NCBI GenBank assembly: GCA_022393335.1
Contig: JAJEKB010021859.1
Coordinates: forward strand, 18,522 to 82,521
Direction: 5' to 3'
From: Macrotrachela quadricornifera
Taxonomy: Eukaryota; Rotifera; Eurotatoria; Philodinida; Philodinidae
Length of the DNA stretch: 64,000 bases
Shown here: positions 34,387 to 46,142 of the stretch, piece by piece
How the letters are laid out: every line of letters starts with the position of its first letter
How positions within the stretch are numbered: the stretch's first letter is position 1
The notes under the pieces: generated by a model
What the model was told of the DNA's origin: nothing
Database searches by the model: none
Seen by the model: the letters and a program-made list of their open reading frames with translations, nothing else
Position numbers and translations under genes: made by a program

Positions 34387-36307
34387 GAGACCCATACAAT
34401 ACTTTAAGATCTAAAACTTTCCTTTCTTTTGACTAATTCTTAAATAGATATAGAAAAAAAAATTATATAAACTATAAGAAAGTTGTATTCTCATACTATT
34501 CATAATGTTTTTTTTTATCTTGTGTCACTTCTCACTAATTATGATTTTTCTAGATTTGTATTTATTTGAGCAATTTTTTTTTATTCTTGCGCTTTTTATC
34601 TAGCATGAAAATGACGAATTCGCCATGAGGCGCTGACTATCTTAATACCATCTAACTTCTGGGACTTAGACATATAAAGATATAAAATGAACAACTAGAC
34701 ACACAGAAAACTGACAACATATTTAACACAAATAGATGATCAATTTTTCTGAAAGAAGTTCTCTAAATAGGACTATAGACGGACATAATTTAGTTATAAA
34801 TGAATTTACATAAGTAGTCAAAAAAGGTTCGGCAGTCATTATCGAGAAAAAATGAAAGTGTTCTTCTTGGTCAACCTAATGGCATGTCAGTCAGGAATGA
34901 TCGTTTCGATTAATTGCCGATTTTTTAACGATTTCATGACATGGGACAGATCAGTCAGTTGTAGACGTTGAAGTTCCTGATGTATAGCAAACAAATCCAA
35001 CAAAACATTCATTGTCTGGCATTCATCAATAGTTGTTTGAACACATGCAAATTTATTGCTCATATTCGAGTAACAGATCATATTTGATTCTGTGTTTCTA
35101 AAGTAAATTTTCACAAAACCTTTCAGTCTCATAGAAAATCGCAATAGAATGGAAATTTCAGTCATTTTAGATCTGCTTCTGACAGATATTCATACTAATA
35201 TGTTTTTTCCAGACGAATATCACATAAAGTCGATGATATTAGTATCTTCAGTTAGATTTCTCTCAGGAAGTCGAACGAATATAGTTTATACCAAATTTTT
35301 AGTCTTTATCATCGTCAAAAACAATTGAAAACTGTAATGTAATTCACAATCTATAATTCCTGTTCATTATCTATCCCAACGGTTGTACATTTATAACAGA
35401 AATTAATTTTCTACTGGAAATCAAATGCATAAATGGAGGAATTCATGCTAGTTGGATCTAGGCGAAACTTAATTTGGTCTACTGGTTAGACATGGATATT
35501 TTCTGAATAAATGTGTTTGTAACAGCGCACTGTTTTGTATAAGCAACAAACAGTCAAGTATAACTGTAGTATTTCTGAAAACACATTAAAAAAAAAAAGA
35601 TAAGATGACGTTAAAAGTTGCGATAATGATTGTAAATAGTAAAGACTCGTACTCGCTGTATTCGAACCGATTTCAATAACTTATTGACTGACACAATTAC
35701 AGTGAACCACTCATTATTCTCCGATGATGTTGTGTTCACCGGGGGGAAAATCAACTTTTGAATAGAATGGTATAGCGAGCTGAAATACTTCATAATATAT
35801 TTCTGGATCGATTTGAAGTATAACAATATGCTGCTCGAATTTGTACGAAATTATAATCACTCGAATAAGACCATAAAAGCAATTAAAAAAATGGATCTTA
35901 ATATGTCGATTTGAAACTTTAACCACATATCGCAGTCACTGATCTAAAATTGTTGGTAAAAGACAGGAGCATGTAAGATCTAGCTTTGAGCTATTGCTAT
36001 TTTCTGTTGGGTTCTAATGAAATTGGCGGAGAATTTCATTGCGAATGTTTTAAAAGCAAAATACAACACTTCCTAAACGATCTAAAGTCACTCATAACCG
36101 AAAAATTCTATTGATTTTTACAGACAAAAACAACAATCTATCGTTTTTTACTTCCAACTACAACAATAAAGAATTTTATGTATGAATATATAAAGCATAA
36201 TGTTGATACTATGGGAAAAGAATTGAAGGATTTAACAAGACGAAATCACTCAGTAGAAGTGCGCAAAAACTGAGTGTAAAAATATTTTGTTAATTTTAAA
36301 TTGGCGA
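34387..36307. other. Intergenic, possible minus-strand coding scraps
   Basis: Minus frames at 34887-35165 (ending LKNRQLIETIIPD) and overlapping ones at 35611-35926 are short and unrecognised. No splice pattern connects them. No other feature is seen. Confidence 0.4.
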
Positions 36308-37428
36308 TCATTTGAGTTTATCTCGACCATGCGGTATGTCATAGTCGATCTCTGGTCCTCGTGGTATAATTCCGGTTGGATTGATATGCAGATGCGATGT
36401 AAAATAGTGCGCTTTGATTTCAACCATATTGACCGTGTCTTTTATGCCATTCATTTGATAGATTTCACGTGTAAAAGCAAATAGATTAGGAAAATCTTTT
36501 GAGATCAACTTCTTGTTGCATTTAAAATGAGTAAAATAGACTGGATCAAATCGAAGTAAAGTAGTAAAGGCTCGAATATCGGCCTCGGTCAAATGTTCAT
36601 TATCGATAAGATAACGTTGTTTTGACAGTATCGCTTCCAGTGTATCTAACATCGAAAAAACATCTTTAAATGCTGCATCATAAGCTTCTTGAGATTCGGC
36701 AAAACCAGCGCGATAAACACCATTGTTTAATTTCTCATAGACTTGATTGTTCAATTCATCGATACGCGAACGAAGCTTTTCCGGATACAAATCTAATGTT
36801 GGATTACGAGCGTATTGATTGAATTGAGAATTAAGCATTCGAATAATCTCTGGTGATTCATTATTGACTATTTTTTGTGCCTAGAATTTATAAATACATG
36901 CGATTTCTATCCTATCATCTATTTTCCTTACTTTCAGGTCAAAGAGAACAGGTACTGTAATAATGCCATTATAGTTTGGATCACTCAATTGATAAACTTC
37001 TTTGAGATAAGTAAATTTCGGATGATGTGGATCCAATGTCTGTTTACTGAATGTCCATCCGTCATCTGTTTTGAAGTCAAGATAACTGTCGACGGTAGAA
37101 TGCGAAATTACATGATCCAATCCTTTCAATTTCAATAGGATAAGTGTTCGATGAGCCTGTAGAAAAAAAAGGACATCAATAGAAAACTATGACAAATATT
37201 ATACAGAAGAAAAAACTTACCCAAGGACATGCATATGAGACGTATAGATGATAACGGTTTGCTTCTGGTGGATGTTCCGCAGACGGATCATTTTGAATCC
37301 ATTTGCGAAAGATTGAAACTAAAAGTGTATTAGTATTAGATCTAAAAGAATCTTCAATGCATAGTTAACCTACCATCTCGAACGTATTCTCCCTTTACAC
37401 TAGCAACTGATGTTTTTGAGTCAGCCAT
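36308..37428 (-). CDS. Glutathionyl-hydroquinone reductase (YqjG/ECM4-type GST, 4 exons)
   Basis: The proposed CDS is the complement of 36308-36880, 36932-37156, 37221-37318 and 37374-37428, 951 nt, 316 aa. All introns are GT-AG, of 51, 64 and 55 nt. The start is MADSKTSVAS. The N-terminal thioredoxin-like domain carries the signature CPWAHRT at Cys49-Thr55, where Cys49 is the expected catalytic cysteine. LKGLDHVISHSTVD and a cis-proline-type GIITVPVLFD follow. The C-terminal helical domain has YRAGFAESQEAYDAAF, LTEADIRAFTTLLRFDPVY and the family's ending IPRGPEIDY. Such enzymes reduce glutathionyl-hydroquinones, releasing hydroquinone and oxidised glutathione, in the cytosol. Length and motif order match bacterial YqjG and fungal ECM4. 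The family is common in bacteria, fungi and plants but unusual in animals, so horizontal origin followed by intron gain is plausible. Confidence 0.9.
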
Positions 37429-37500
37429 GATGCAGTACGCAAAACAAATTCGATGTTATTAAAAATAAAAGCATCGTAATGTTGACAAGGCATATTTTTT

Positions 37501-37551
37501 TCCTTTTTTTTTTCTTTTCTTTTCTTTTCTTTTCTTTTTTTCTTTTTTGCT
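37501..37551. repeat. (TTTTC)n microsatellite
   Basis: A pyrimidine tract with repeated TTTTC units lies about 75 bp upstream of the glutathionyl-hydroquinone reductase start codon, on the promoter side of that minus-strand gene. Confidence 0.85.
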
Positions 37552-40189
37552 TCTGTCATTCCTCGATAACGTTTTTAATGTTCGTATTGCTTTCCATTTA
37601 CTAAGATGCAACTTTTCTTCGAATCAATTTATTGCAGTGTGTTTCTTTCTTGTAAGTTCTGAGTGACAACAAATTTCTTAGGATTCATACATAGACGAGA
37701 AAAAATGAGTCTTCATACAGGATTTGCAATCAACATACATTGAAAAAAAATGCAAGGTTTTTCTTATCTAAACAGCATAAGTACACGTTGAAGATAACGA
37801 TCTCATAAACGAGAATGAGGCTTGTATTAATTACTGATTTGACGCATGAGTTTTCAAAATGATTTCATTCTTTAGATTGTCATCGCCTTTGTGAAGTTTG
37901 TCTCTCTCTTCGACACTATAATTCGAATTCATTTTTCACTATCGATCATCAATAGGATGAACTTTCGGTAATTATCAAGCACGAGACTGTTACATTATCA
38001 TATGCAGTCTTCTCTTCTTCTTGCTCTGTGACGTTTATCTTTAATCAAGACATGCATGTGTTGGTCATTCTGTGCAAATTAATGTAGCCGACGTTCTTGC
38101 CACAGAGGCGTAATTTGCATTAAAGATATGTTAGAAAATTTGCGTCGTTTACTTGTTTCTATACTTTATGCTGTTTAAGATCGATTCTGCGTATCAATAT
38201 CCATGTACAAAAAAAGGTTAGTAAACATCATTATTCAAATCAATTTTGTGTCTAAATCGTATGATACGCACATGGCAGAGCTGCAATCGGTAGGAATGGT
38301 ATACCGGCATGAGTCATTTTTCTAATCCAAAAATAGTCCAATTAATCTTTCGATTCGTTATACCTACCTCCTAATTACTACAGTAATGGCATAAGAGTTC
38401 GTTTTTAGTACTTTTTTACCATTTGTTTCTGCAGATTTTCTCTATTGTAAATAATGGGAAGAAAAAAAACCATATACTGCTACATATTCCGTATCAGCTT
38501 TCTGTTCATGTCGAAATCACTATGATTGTAATCGATTTTAACTCTTTGACAACGGAGTTTTTTTCTGAAAAATGACAAAAACAGCTTTTTCTTCAAAAGA
38601 TCTTATAATAAAACTTATTACCATACAAAAACATTTGGAACTATGCTAGAATATGATATTCATCAAAACCAAAGATTGAAAACGAATCGAACTGAGGCCG
38701 AACCAGAAAGGTTGTATTCGGTTCAAGTCGTCAACATAGTATTCATGAGATTATCGAGCATCGTGCTCGACATTGAAGCACTCGTCAAAATTTAACCTTT
38801 TGGCTTAATGGTTTACAACATTGACCAACCAGACTGAGCTTATATAAAAAAAATATTACGAATATGTTTGTTCGATGAAAAATAGAAGTCGCTGGAGTAT
38901 GTTTCACATAAGTACAATATGTTTCAATGAATATCAAGGATAACTCAGTAGTCCTGACTCGATTTTAAAATAAATTTTTCCACACTGAGACATATGGTGG
39001 TAAATTTGTGTCTATGAAGAAAAGATGCTCTACAAAATGAATATTGTTTGATCACACTAGATCATGTATTAACAAGGTTTTAAGTTCAAAAATATGCCTC
39101 ACAAAATAGAAAAATTAACAGCAAACGAAGTCTGAGTATTTTTGTTGCTTGAAGCGCTGTGAGATTCTCTGCAAAATCATATTAAAGCTTTAATTCTAGA
39201 GGTTCAATCAAGGAACTCAGAAAGCTTTACGCGAAGCGAACAATAATAAAAACTTTGGTATTTTTTTTGACTTGATTTTTTTCTTTTCTTATTACTTCTA
39301 TAAAACAGTGTAGTAAGAGTGAGAATTCAGTTAACCTGGATACTTTCAAATGTACTCTTTTTCGTGGTTTGTAGGAAACTTTGGTTTTTTTTCAGAGAAG
39401 ATGATGTGCTCCGGATCCAAGTTTCAAACATACGTCAAAAATCGACAATCCCGATTACGACAATGTACTTAACAAGAAATGAAAAATGTGATTGAACTTT
39501 TGATGTTTCAGTTAGATAGAGAAGAGCAATCATTTCTAACTAAAACAAAATAGATCTGATCGAAAAATCTTTTGTTTTGATTAAGTTATTAGACTTTTAC
39601 TAAAAGCATCATCATATAGTGTGCTCACAACTAGTCATTATTTTTTATGAGGTTCATTTCTAAGCTTATTATTTTCTTAATACATGATCTACAGGGTCAA
39701 TTGATAGTCATTTTGCAGAGCATCTTTTTTTTGCTTCTTTTCTTTCTAGAGACAACAACAAACTATATTCATAATCATTTTATTTTTCTTTCACAAAAAA
39801 AAGTTAAAACAATCAACATCTTTTTAAATAATTTTTATCTTATGGTATATTCAACAAAACATTCTTTTTCCTATAGGAATCCTACTCCAAATATTCTTGG
39901 ACCTCAACTATAACAAAAGATGACCATCTACTCCTCCTATATTCACAGCAATAATAGTATGATTGACTTGCAATACACCGTCGGTTCTTCAATTCATAAA
40001 TAACAGTAAATCGAGTTTTATTTGCGTTTAATGCATCTGTGTGTATTTCAGCTCGTTTATCAGATATTTAGTTGCTAGAAACATAAAAAGTACTAAGAGT
40101 TTCATTTACCTTAAGAGTAAGAAGCCATGACTAACTTCGACCTTCCTTATGAATCCTATCAGTCAAAGCTGCTTATTCTTGTACTAATC

Positions 40190-40545
40190 ACACATTTTAA
40201 CATTGTATCTTCTCTATCCTAAGGGTTGATTGTAATTATGTTATTAGATCAATATGTTTCTAAAAGTTCCATGTTAATAAAAAGAAATTTTGTCTTAGAA
40301 GATAACGTCCATTCTTAGTTTCTAAGGTCATTCTGAAACTAAATAAATTAGAATTTTCTCTTTTTATCTATTGTCTAAGTTTTCTTATAGATGTCGATGA
40401 TGAGAAATGCATTTGCTATTGACAAAACGAATGGAACGACTTTTTGCTAGAGACAGTATACGAGACAATTCATTTTGGAAGAGTTAGTCCTAAAATCTAT
40501 TAAAATAATTATTAATAAAACTACTTAAAGCATCCACCTCCATCT
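40190..40545 (+). repeat. Direct repeat copy 1 (second copy at 50.45 kb)
   Basis: From ACATTTTAACATTGTATCTT to TTATTAATAAAAC this segment matches 50452-50790 in the same order and strand with few differences. Shared landmarks are GATAACGTCCATTCTTAGTT, AATAAATTAGAATTTTCTCT, TGCATTTGCTATTGACAA and AGACAATTCATTTTGGAAGA. The second half resembles a short exon: a TTATAG acceptor then an ATG. In this copy that frame is closed by TAG after about 15 codons. Confidence 0.75.
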
Positions 40546-42098
40546 GATTGATAATTTTTGAAAAATAAAAATGTCTTCGTTTTTATAATAATTTTAAATA
40601 AACATACCGTTTCGAAGATTCTATCTAAATGTTACAGATAATAAAAAATTTTATTGTTCCATAAATCTTTTAAAATAGTGTATAACATCATCATCTGTTT
40701 TTAAAAATTAAGTATAATTATTTAATTCATTTCTCATATATATATTTAAATTCTAAAATTGATTTTAAATGATTAATAGGAGCTATTGGTAAATCTGCTG
40801 AAATATTTGATGATAATTCAATAACAAATAATAATTTATCAAATATTGAACTTCATGTTTTATAAAACTTTACATATTCGACTATCGAAAAATTTTAGTG
40901 ATGTTAAAACCAAACAATAAATACGAATTTGTTGTAAATCAATTTTATTTGAACAATATTTAATAGTTTTATTAAATAAAATAAGTATTATTAAAACTAA
41001 ATAAATTTATCTTTTCATACAAAATAATATTTGGATTATTTTTATAAATAACAATGTTTCTTTGTTAACAATTTTTTTGTTGAAAAAAAAGAAAAGAATA
41101 TTCAACATAAAAAAAATATTTTCATTGAAAAATTTAATAAATAATAATTTCAATAAAAACAATTTTAATTGTTTTTGTACAGAATTTTATTTTACTTATA
41201 TGAATACAATTTATCATTTAATTTAATAAGAAAAATCAAATGATTAATATTTATGTTCATTAAATATTAAATCAGCTCCACAAAATCGGTTAAAAATTAT
41301 CGATTTTTTTCAATTATGGAAACAAACATCTTCAAATAAAATAATAATAATTCTTTTTTGAAATTTTATTTTGCTCTTCTTGTCAATTTATTTAAATTTA
41401 ACCAAATAGACATTTCACTTATCAAAAATAAAAATCTAAAAAAATATAATCTATAATCTTAACTAAAACACTATAATCAAAGTATATTAACGCATATTGA
41501 AAGGAATATTGACAATAAAAGTATTCTTTAATTAATCAGGCTGTAGCACGAAAAGAAGTTTAAAAACAACTAATCATCATACTTTTCAGAATTTAATAAT
41601 AAATGAATAATAAAAACGGAATAAACTATTTCACATTTTCACTTTTAATTAAAATAGAATAAAACTACAATTTCACTGAACATTTTATCAGAATTTAACT
41701 GTAGAAAGATATTCTATCTTTTCATATAAAAACAAAATAAGAATGTCATATTACAAACTAATCATTCATTCTTATTTCATCTGTGTATATTTGAGAAAAA
41801 CGAAAAAAAAAACTGATTTATCATATTTATCTATATTACATCGAACCATGTGATCATTAAAATCAATCAAACTAAAAGGTAAATTAAAAGTATTTTTCGT
41901 TATATGCTTATATTTTATTATCCAAATTATCTATTCTGCATTTATTATATACAAACCTAACCATTCAACCTTGAAAATATTTTCATAGGATATTATTCAT
42001 ATCTTAACATATAAAAAGAAAAGATATATATAACTATACAATCCACTAAATAAACACATTATTCAACGAAAGAAAAAAATCTCAATATATTTTCATCA

Positions 42099-42122
42099 AT
42101 GTCGGAAGAAATTTTTTCGCCT
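42099..42122 (+). CDS. Possible first exon of the LRR gene (8 codons)
   Basis: ATGTCGGAAGAAATTTTTTC leads to CCT and a strong donor, GTAAGTATAA. The 24-nt exon ends in phase 0, which matches the phase-0 acceptor at 44161/44162, giving a start MSEEIFSP. A TATA-like run lies 60-80 bp upstream. The implied intron (2039 nt) is far longer than the others and contains the MITE at 43.4-44.0 kb. The alternative start is ATG 44186 inside the first repeat exon. Confidence 0.4.
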
Positions 42123-43051
42123 GTAAGTATAATATATATGTCATAAAAGATAGATAATATCTAACAACAAAATAGACAAGAAAAAAAGATCATTCTTCAT
42201 AGAACTCCCATCATGCATTTTTTACCTATCTAAATAAACTTTGAATATTAATTAGACTACAAGAGATATTCATTTTAATTCGTGGTAGATATTCATATAT
42301 GTCATTATTCGACAGTAACATTAACACTTCTTACATTAATTTTAAAACTCATTTATTCAATATAAGTTACTTTAATTATTTATTGTTCAATTCAAAATAT
42401 ATGTATACCTCTACGATGGATATTAAGTAAACATACCTTTTATCTCAATGTCTCATTTTTATCATTTCCGAAACATTATTTAATTCCATAATACACATAT
42501 ATATTAATTATGTATAGGATAATCCAAAGAAAAGCTTACACATTTTCATAATGCTGTTTTTGTATTTTTAAGATTCACTTTTTAGTTTAATTTTTTTCTA
42601 AATAGATATAAAACATTAGATAAAGATATTTTTATTCTGAGAACATTTTATCATAAATAAAAATAAAAAACAAATAAGTTTATTAACTATTAGATTGGTG
42701 TTGAAACGGTATGGATTCGACAGAAAATAAATGTTATTTTTCATTTCAAATTTGATAGAATTCGAAAGAGTCTTATAATACATTTTTCGTACATAGAATA
42801 TATGTAAACTTAAAATTAAAATGACTAATGATTTTCCTTTATAAGTTTTATGTCATAATTATTTTTCATTATTTAATTATTTAATTTTTACGACAAAATT
42901 GAATCTTAGAACACATTTTCTATTTCATCAATTATTTATTTTCATTTACGATAGAATGTTTTTCAAAAATAGATAAGCAAATCTTGATAACTGAAAATAT
43001 CAATAAATTATTGAAATTAACTATACAATTTCTAGTTTTTCTTTAATAGAT

Positions 43052-43083
43052 ACATCTTTATAATAATAATAATAATAATAATA
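43052..43083. repeat. (ATA/AAT)n microsatellite
   Basis: A run of TAATAATAATAATAATAATA inside the proposed long first intron of the LRR gene. Confidence 0.8.
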
Positions 43084-43375
43084 TATAAGGAGTATTTTCA
43101 TATAGTAGATAAGGTAAGATAATTTACACAATTAGATTATATATTCAATTATTTTGTATGAACATATAAAGAAAAAAAATAATAAAAATTCGAAAATATT
43201 GGAAAGATGATTCACTGAAGTTATCGACAATTTCCGTTTCATCCTTGAGCTAAATTAATATAAAACTCCATCATTCACTCCACAAATCTGTATCACTTCT
43301 TCGCTAATTTATAGATCATCGTACTTGTTTTAAAAGAGTATTCTTCATATTTTGCATTAAATTCAGCAAAATATA

Positions 43376-44000
43376 TACAAGGTGTCCCATAAATAACACT
43401 CCGATAAGAAATTTTAATATCTCCGTTGTGGCTCGAGCAAAGGAGTCGAGTTTTTTTATGAATGATAGGAGCATGCTCATAGTTTATATCTATAAAGACA
43501 TGTCTAGAAAGACTTTTTGTTAAGTATCATTATAGAACTCAGCAACAGAAAAAATAAAGTTTTTCATAGATAGATAAAAAACAATATACAGAGTCACACA
43601 AAAGTCACTTTACCCAAAAAAAAAATTGAATATATTCATTACGGTTTGGGAACACGAGCTAATTTTTTTATCAATGATGGAGATATTCTCATATTTTATA
43701 TTAATAAAGAAATGTCTCAGAGATATTCATCGCGGTGCTGCAGTCTTAGTCTGATCATCTGACATGTCTAGAAAGATTCTTTGTTAAATATATTCTTCTC
43801 TTTCTTATGTGTGAAAAAGTAAAATTTTTTTGTTGATGTCATTAGTAATACTTAACAAAAAGTTCCTCTACGCATATCTTTATGGATATAAACTCTGAGC
43901 ATGCCTCTATCATTAATAAAAAAAAATCAGCTTCCTTGCTCGAATCGCAATGGAGATATTCAAATTTCTTATCGAGGTGTTATTTATGGAATAACTTGTA
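43376..44000. mobile_element. Mariner-like MITE with inverted termini and TA target site
   Basis: The left end is TACAAGGTGTCCCATAAATA followed by ACACT. The right end in reverse complement is TACAAGTTATTCCATAAATA followed by ACACC. Both arms go on with ATCTCC, GCTCGAGCAA or its match, and an ATGAT.G.GGCATGCTC-type block, then AAAGACATGTCTAGAAAG. The TA at each edge fits a Tc1/mariner target-site duplication, and the ends resemble GTCCCATAAGT-type mariner termini. A third, partial copy of the arm (about 43625-43720) is nested inside. No transposase is present, so the element is non-autonomous. Confidence 0.75.
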
Positions 44001-44161
44001 TTTGATGGAATATTCTTTTTTTTCTCAACATAATACATAAAACAATAGTATCTAATCTCTACCATATCATTGTCTATTACAATAATTTTTAAAATAATTC
44101 TTCAGTTAATATATTTCGTCAATAATCTTTGATCATTTTAACTTCATAATATTTCACATAG

Positions 44162-46142
44162 GAAGAGACCAATATATACTATGCAATGAAAGACATCACA
44201 GACGAAAAATTAGAACCTATTGCAAATGCTCTAAAACAAAATAAAGTAACATTCTTCCTCCATTCTTCTACCTTGCTATTCTATCACTTCTTCACTACTT
44301 CATACAGACAATCACGAGCGCAGATTTCTACTGTAATTACATTGGTGATGAAGGTGCAAAATGTCTTGCTAGTGCTTTAGAGCAAAATCAAGTAAGAATA
44401 TCTCATTTTTGCAACTCTCTCATCCTACCATTCATTAAATAATTCATACAGACACTCGTCGAACTGGATCTTCGAAGTAATAGAATCGGCGATCAAGGTG
44501 CAGAACATCTTGCCAATGCACTGTTACAAAACAACGTAAGATTGTCTATACTTCTCCATAATATTTTCATCTTATCGTTTGTTTTCTATTTTATAAAGAC
44601 ACTCACTACACTGAATCTTTGCAGTAACAGTATCGGTGATCAAGGAATGGAGCATCTTGCCAATGCTCTACGACAAAACAAAGTAACATAATATCTTTCA
44701 TTCATTTTTCTCATTTCATCCTCTATTAAAAATTTCATAAAGGCACTCACTAAATTAAGCCTTAGTTCGGATTCATTCGGTGATCAAGGAATACAATATC
44801 TGGCTAATGTTCTAGAACAAAATGAAGTAAGATTATCTCTCCTGTCGCCGTAAACCTTTTATCCTTTTATTCATTCACTATTCAATACAGACACTCACCA
44901 CACTGGAAATTTACTGTTACAGCAACGATATCGGTAATCAAAAAGCAGAATATTTTGCCAATGGTCTAAAACAAAACAAAGTAATATTATTTCTTTCATT
45001 CTCCTTCGTCAATTGTCTCATTCTATCGCTCAATCATTCATTTACTATTTTACATAGGGACTCACTACGTTAGTATTCTTCGGTGGTGCAATAGGCGATC
45101 AAGGAGCACAACATTTTGCTAATGCTCTGGAACGAAATAAAGTAACAATATTCCATTATTTTTCAACCTTCTCATCCTATCATTCATTGATTATTTCATA
45201 CAGACATTGACTACATTGGATCTTATGGATAATGGAATTGGTCCTGAAGGAGCAAAATATCTTGCCAATGCCCTACAACAAAATAAAGTAATACTATTAT
45301 TCAGCTCTCTTCACTTTACGAGTTAGTAACTACTTCGCATAGATACTCACCACATTGAATCTCGAAAGGAATCGAATTGGTTCAGAAGGAGCCGCACATC
45401 TTGCTGAGGGTTTAAAGCAAAGCAAAGTAACACTTTATCCTCTAAACCTCTTCATTATACTAGTTACTCACTATTTTACACAGGCACTTGTCACACTCAA
45501 CCTCAATAGGAATGAAATTGGTTCAGAAGGAACAAAACATATTGCTAATGCTCTACAACAAAACGAAGTAATGTTGTCTTCTTCGTTTATCACAGTCTTT
45601 TCTTCCTATTATTTATTCATTTTTCTTTTCAGACACTTACCGAACTGTACCTAATGTTTAATTCTATTGATTATCAAGGAGCACAACATCTTGCTAATGC
45701 TCTACAACAAAATAAAGTAATATTATCCATACCTGATCTTCAGCGTTTTCATTCTATCAACCATTTACTATTCAATTTAGACACTGACCAAGTTATATCT
45801 CTCGAGTAACACAATTGGTGATCAAGGAGCAGAATCTCTTGCTGATGCTTTACAACAAAATAAAGTAATATTATCTTTATCTAATCCCTAACCTTTTCAT
45901 CCTATCACACTCTTATTGTTCAGTTTAGACACTAACTACGTTATTTCTTCGACAAAATTTTATTAATGCGAAGGGAGCAGAATATCTGATCAATGCTCAA
46001 CAACAAAATAAAGTAAGACTATTCATTCTCACTTTCAACGTTTTCATTTTGTCACTTCTACACTATTTTTACATAGACTCTCACCACACTGGAAATCCAG
46101 GACAATCTACATAATTATTCGCAAGGACGACCTTACGACTAA
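44162..46142 (+). CDS. Leucine-rich-repeat (ribonuclease-inhibitor-type) protein, one repeat per exon
   Basis: The 14 exons are 44162-44245, 44308-44391, 44452-44535, 44599-44682, 44743-44826, 44891-44980, 45058-45141, 45204-45287, 45343-45426, 45484-45567, 45633-45716, 45781-45864, 45929-46012 and 46077-46142. Twelve are exactly 84 nt (28 aa), one is 90 nt, and the last is 66 nt with a TAA stop. All introns are phase 0, about 55-77 nt, starting GTAA and ending CAG, TAG or AAG. Each exon gives one repeat of the form TLTTLxLxxNxIGxxGAxxL followed by ANALxxNK. That is the RNH1/NLRC3 LRR pattern, building a curved solenoid for protein binding. No NACHT, CARD or membrane part is visible. With the possible first exon the protein is about 395 aa. 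Some repeats (for example exon 5 and the last) are degenerate. Function is unknown beyond protein interaction. Confidence 0.85.

Larger units (their letters stand above)
37429..42098. other. Long gene-poor intergenic region
   Basis: About 4.7 kb without a recognisable gene. It contains a TTTTC microsatellite at 37500-37550, a copy of a direct repeat at about 40190-40545, and very AT-rich sequence from 40.6 to 42 kb. The 88-codon frame at 39647 is low-complexity. Confidence 0.5.

Noticed and set aside
38795..38845. tRNA-like 'ttggcttaatggttta' segment
   Set aside because: Only a weak A-box resemblance; no B box or stem pairing.
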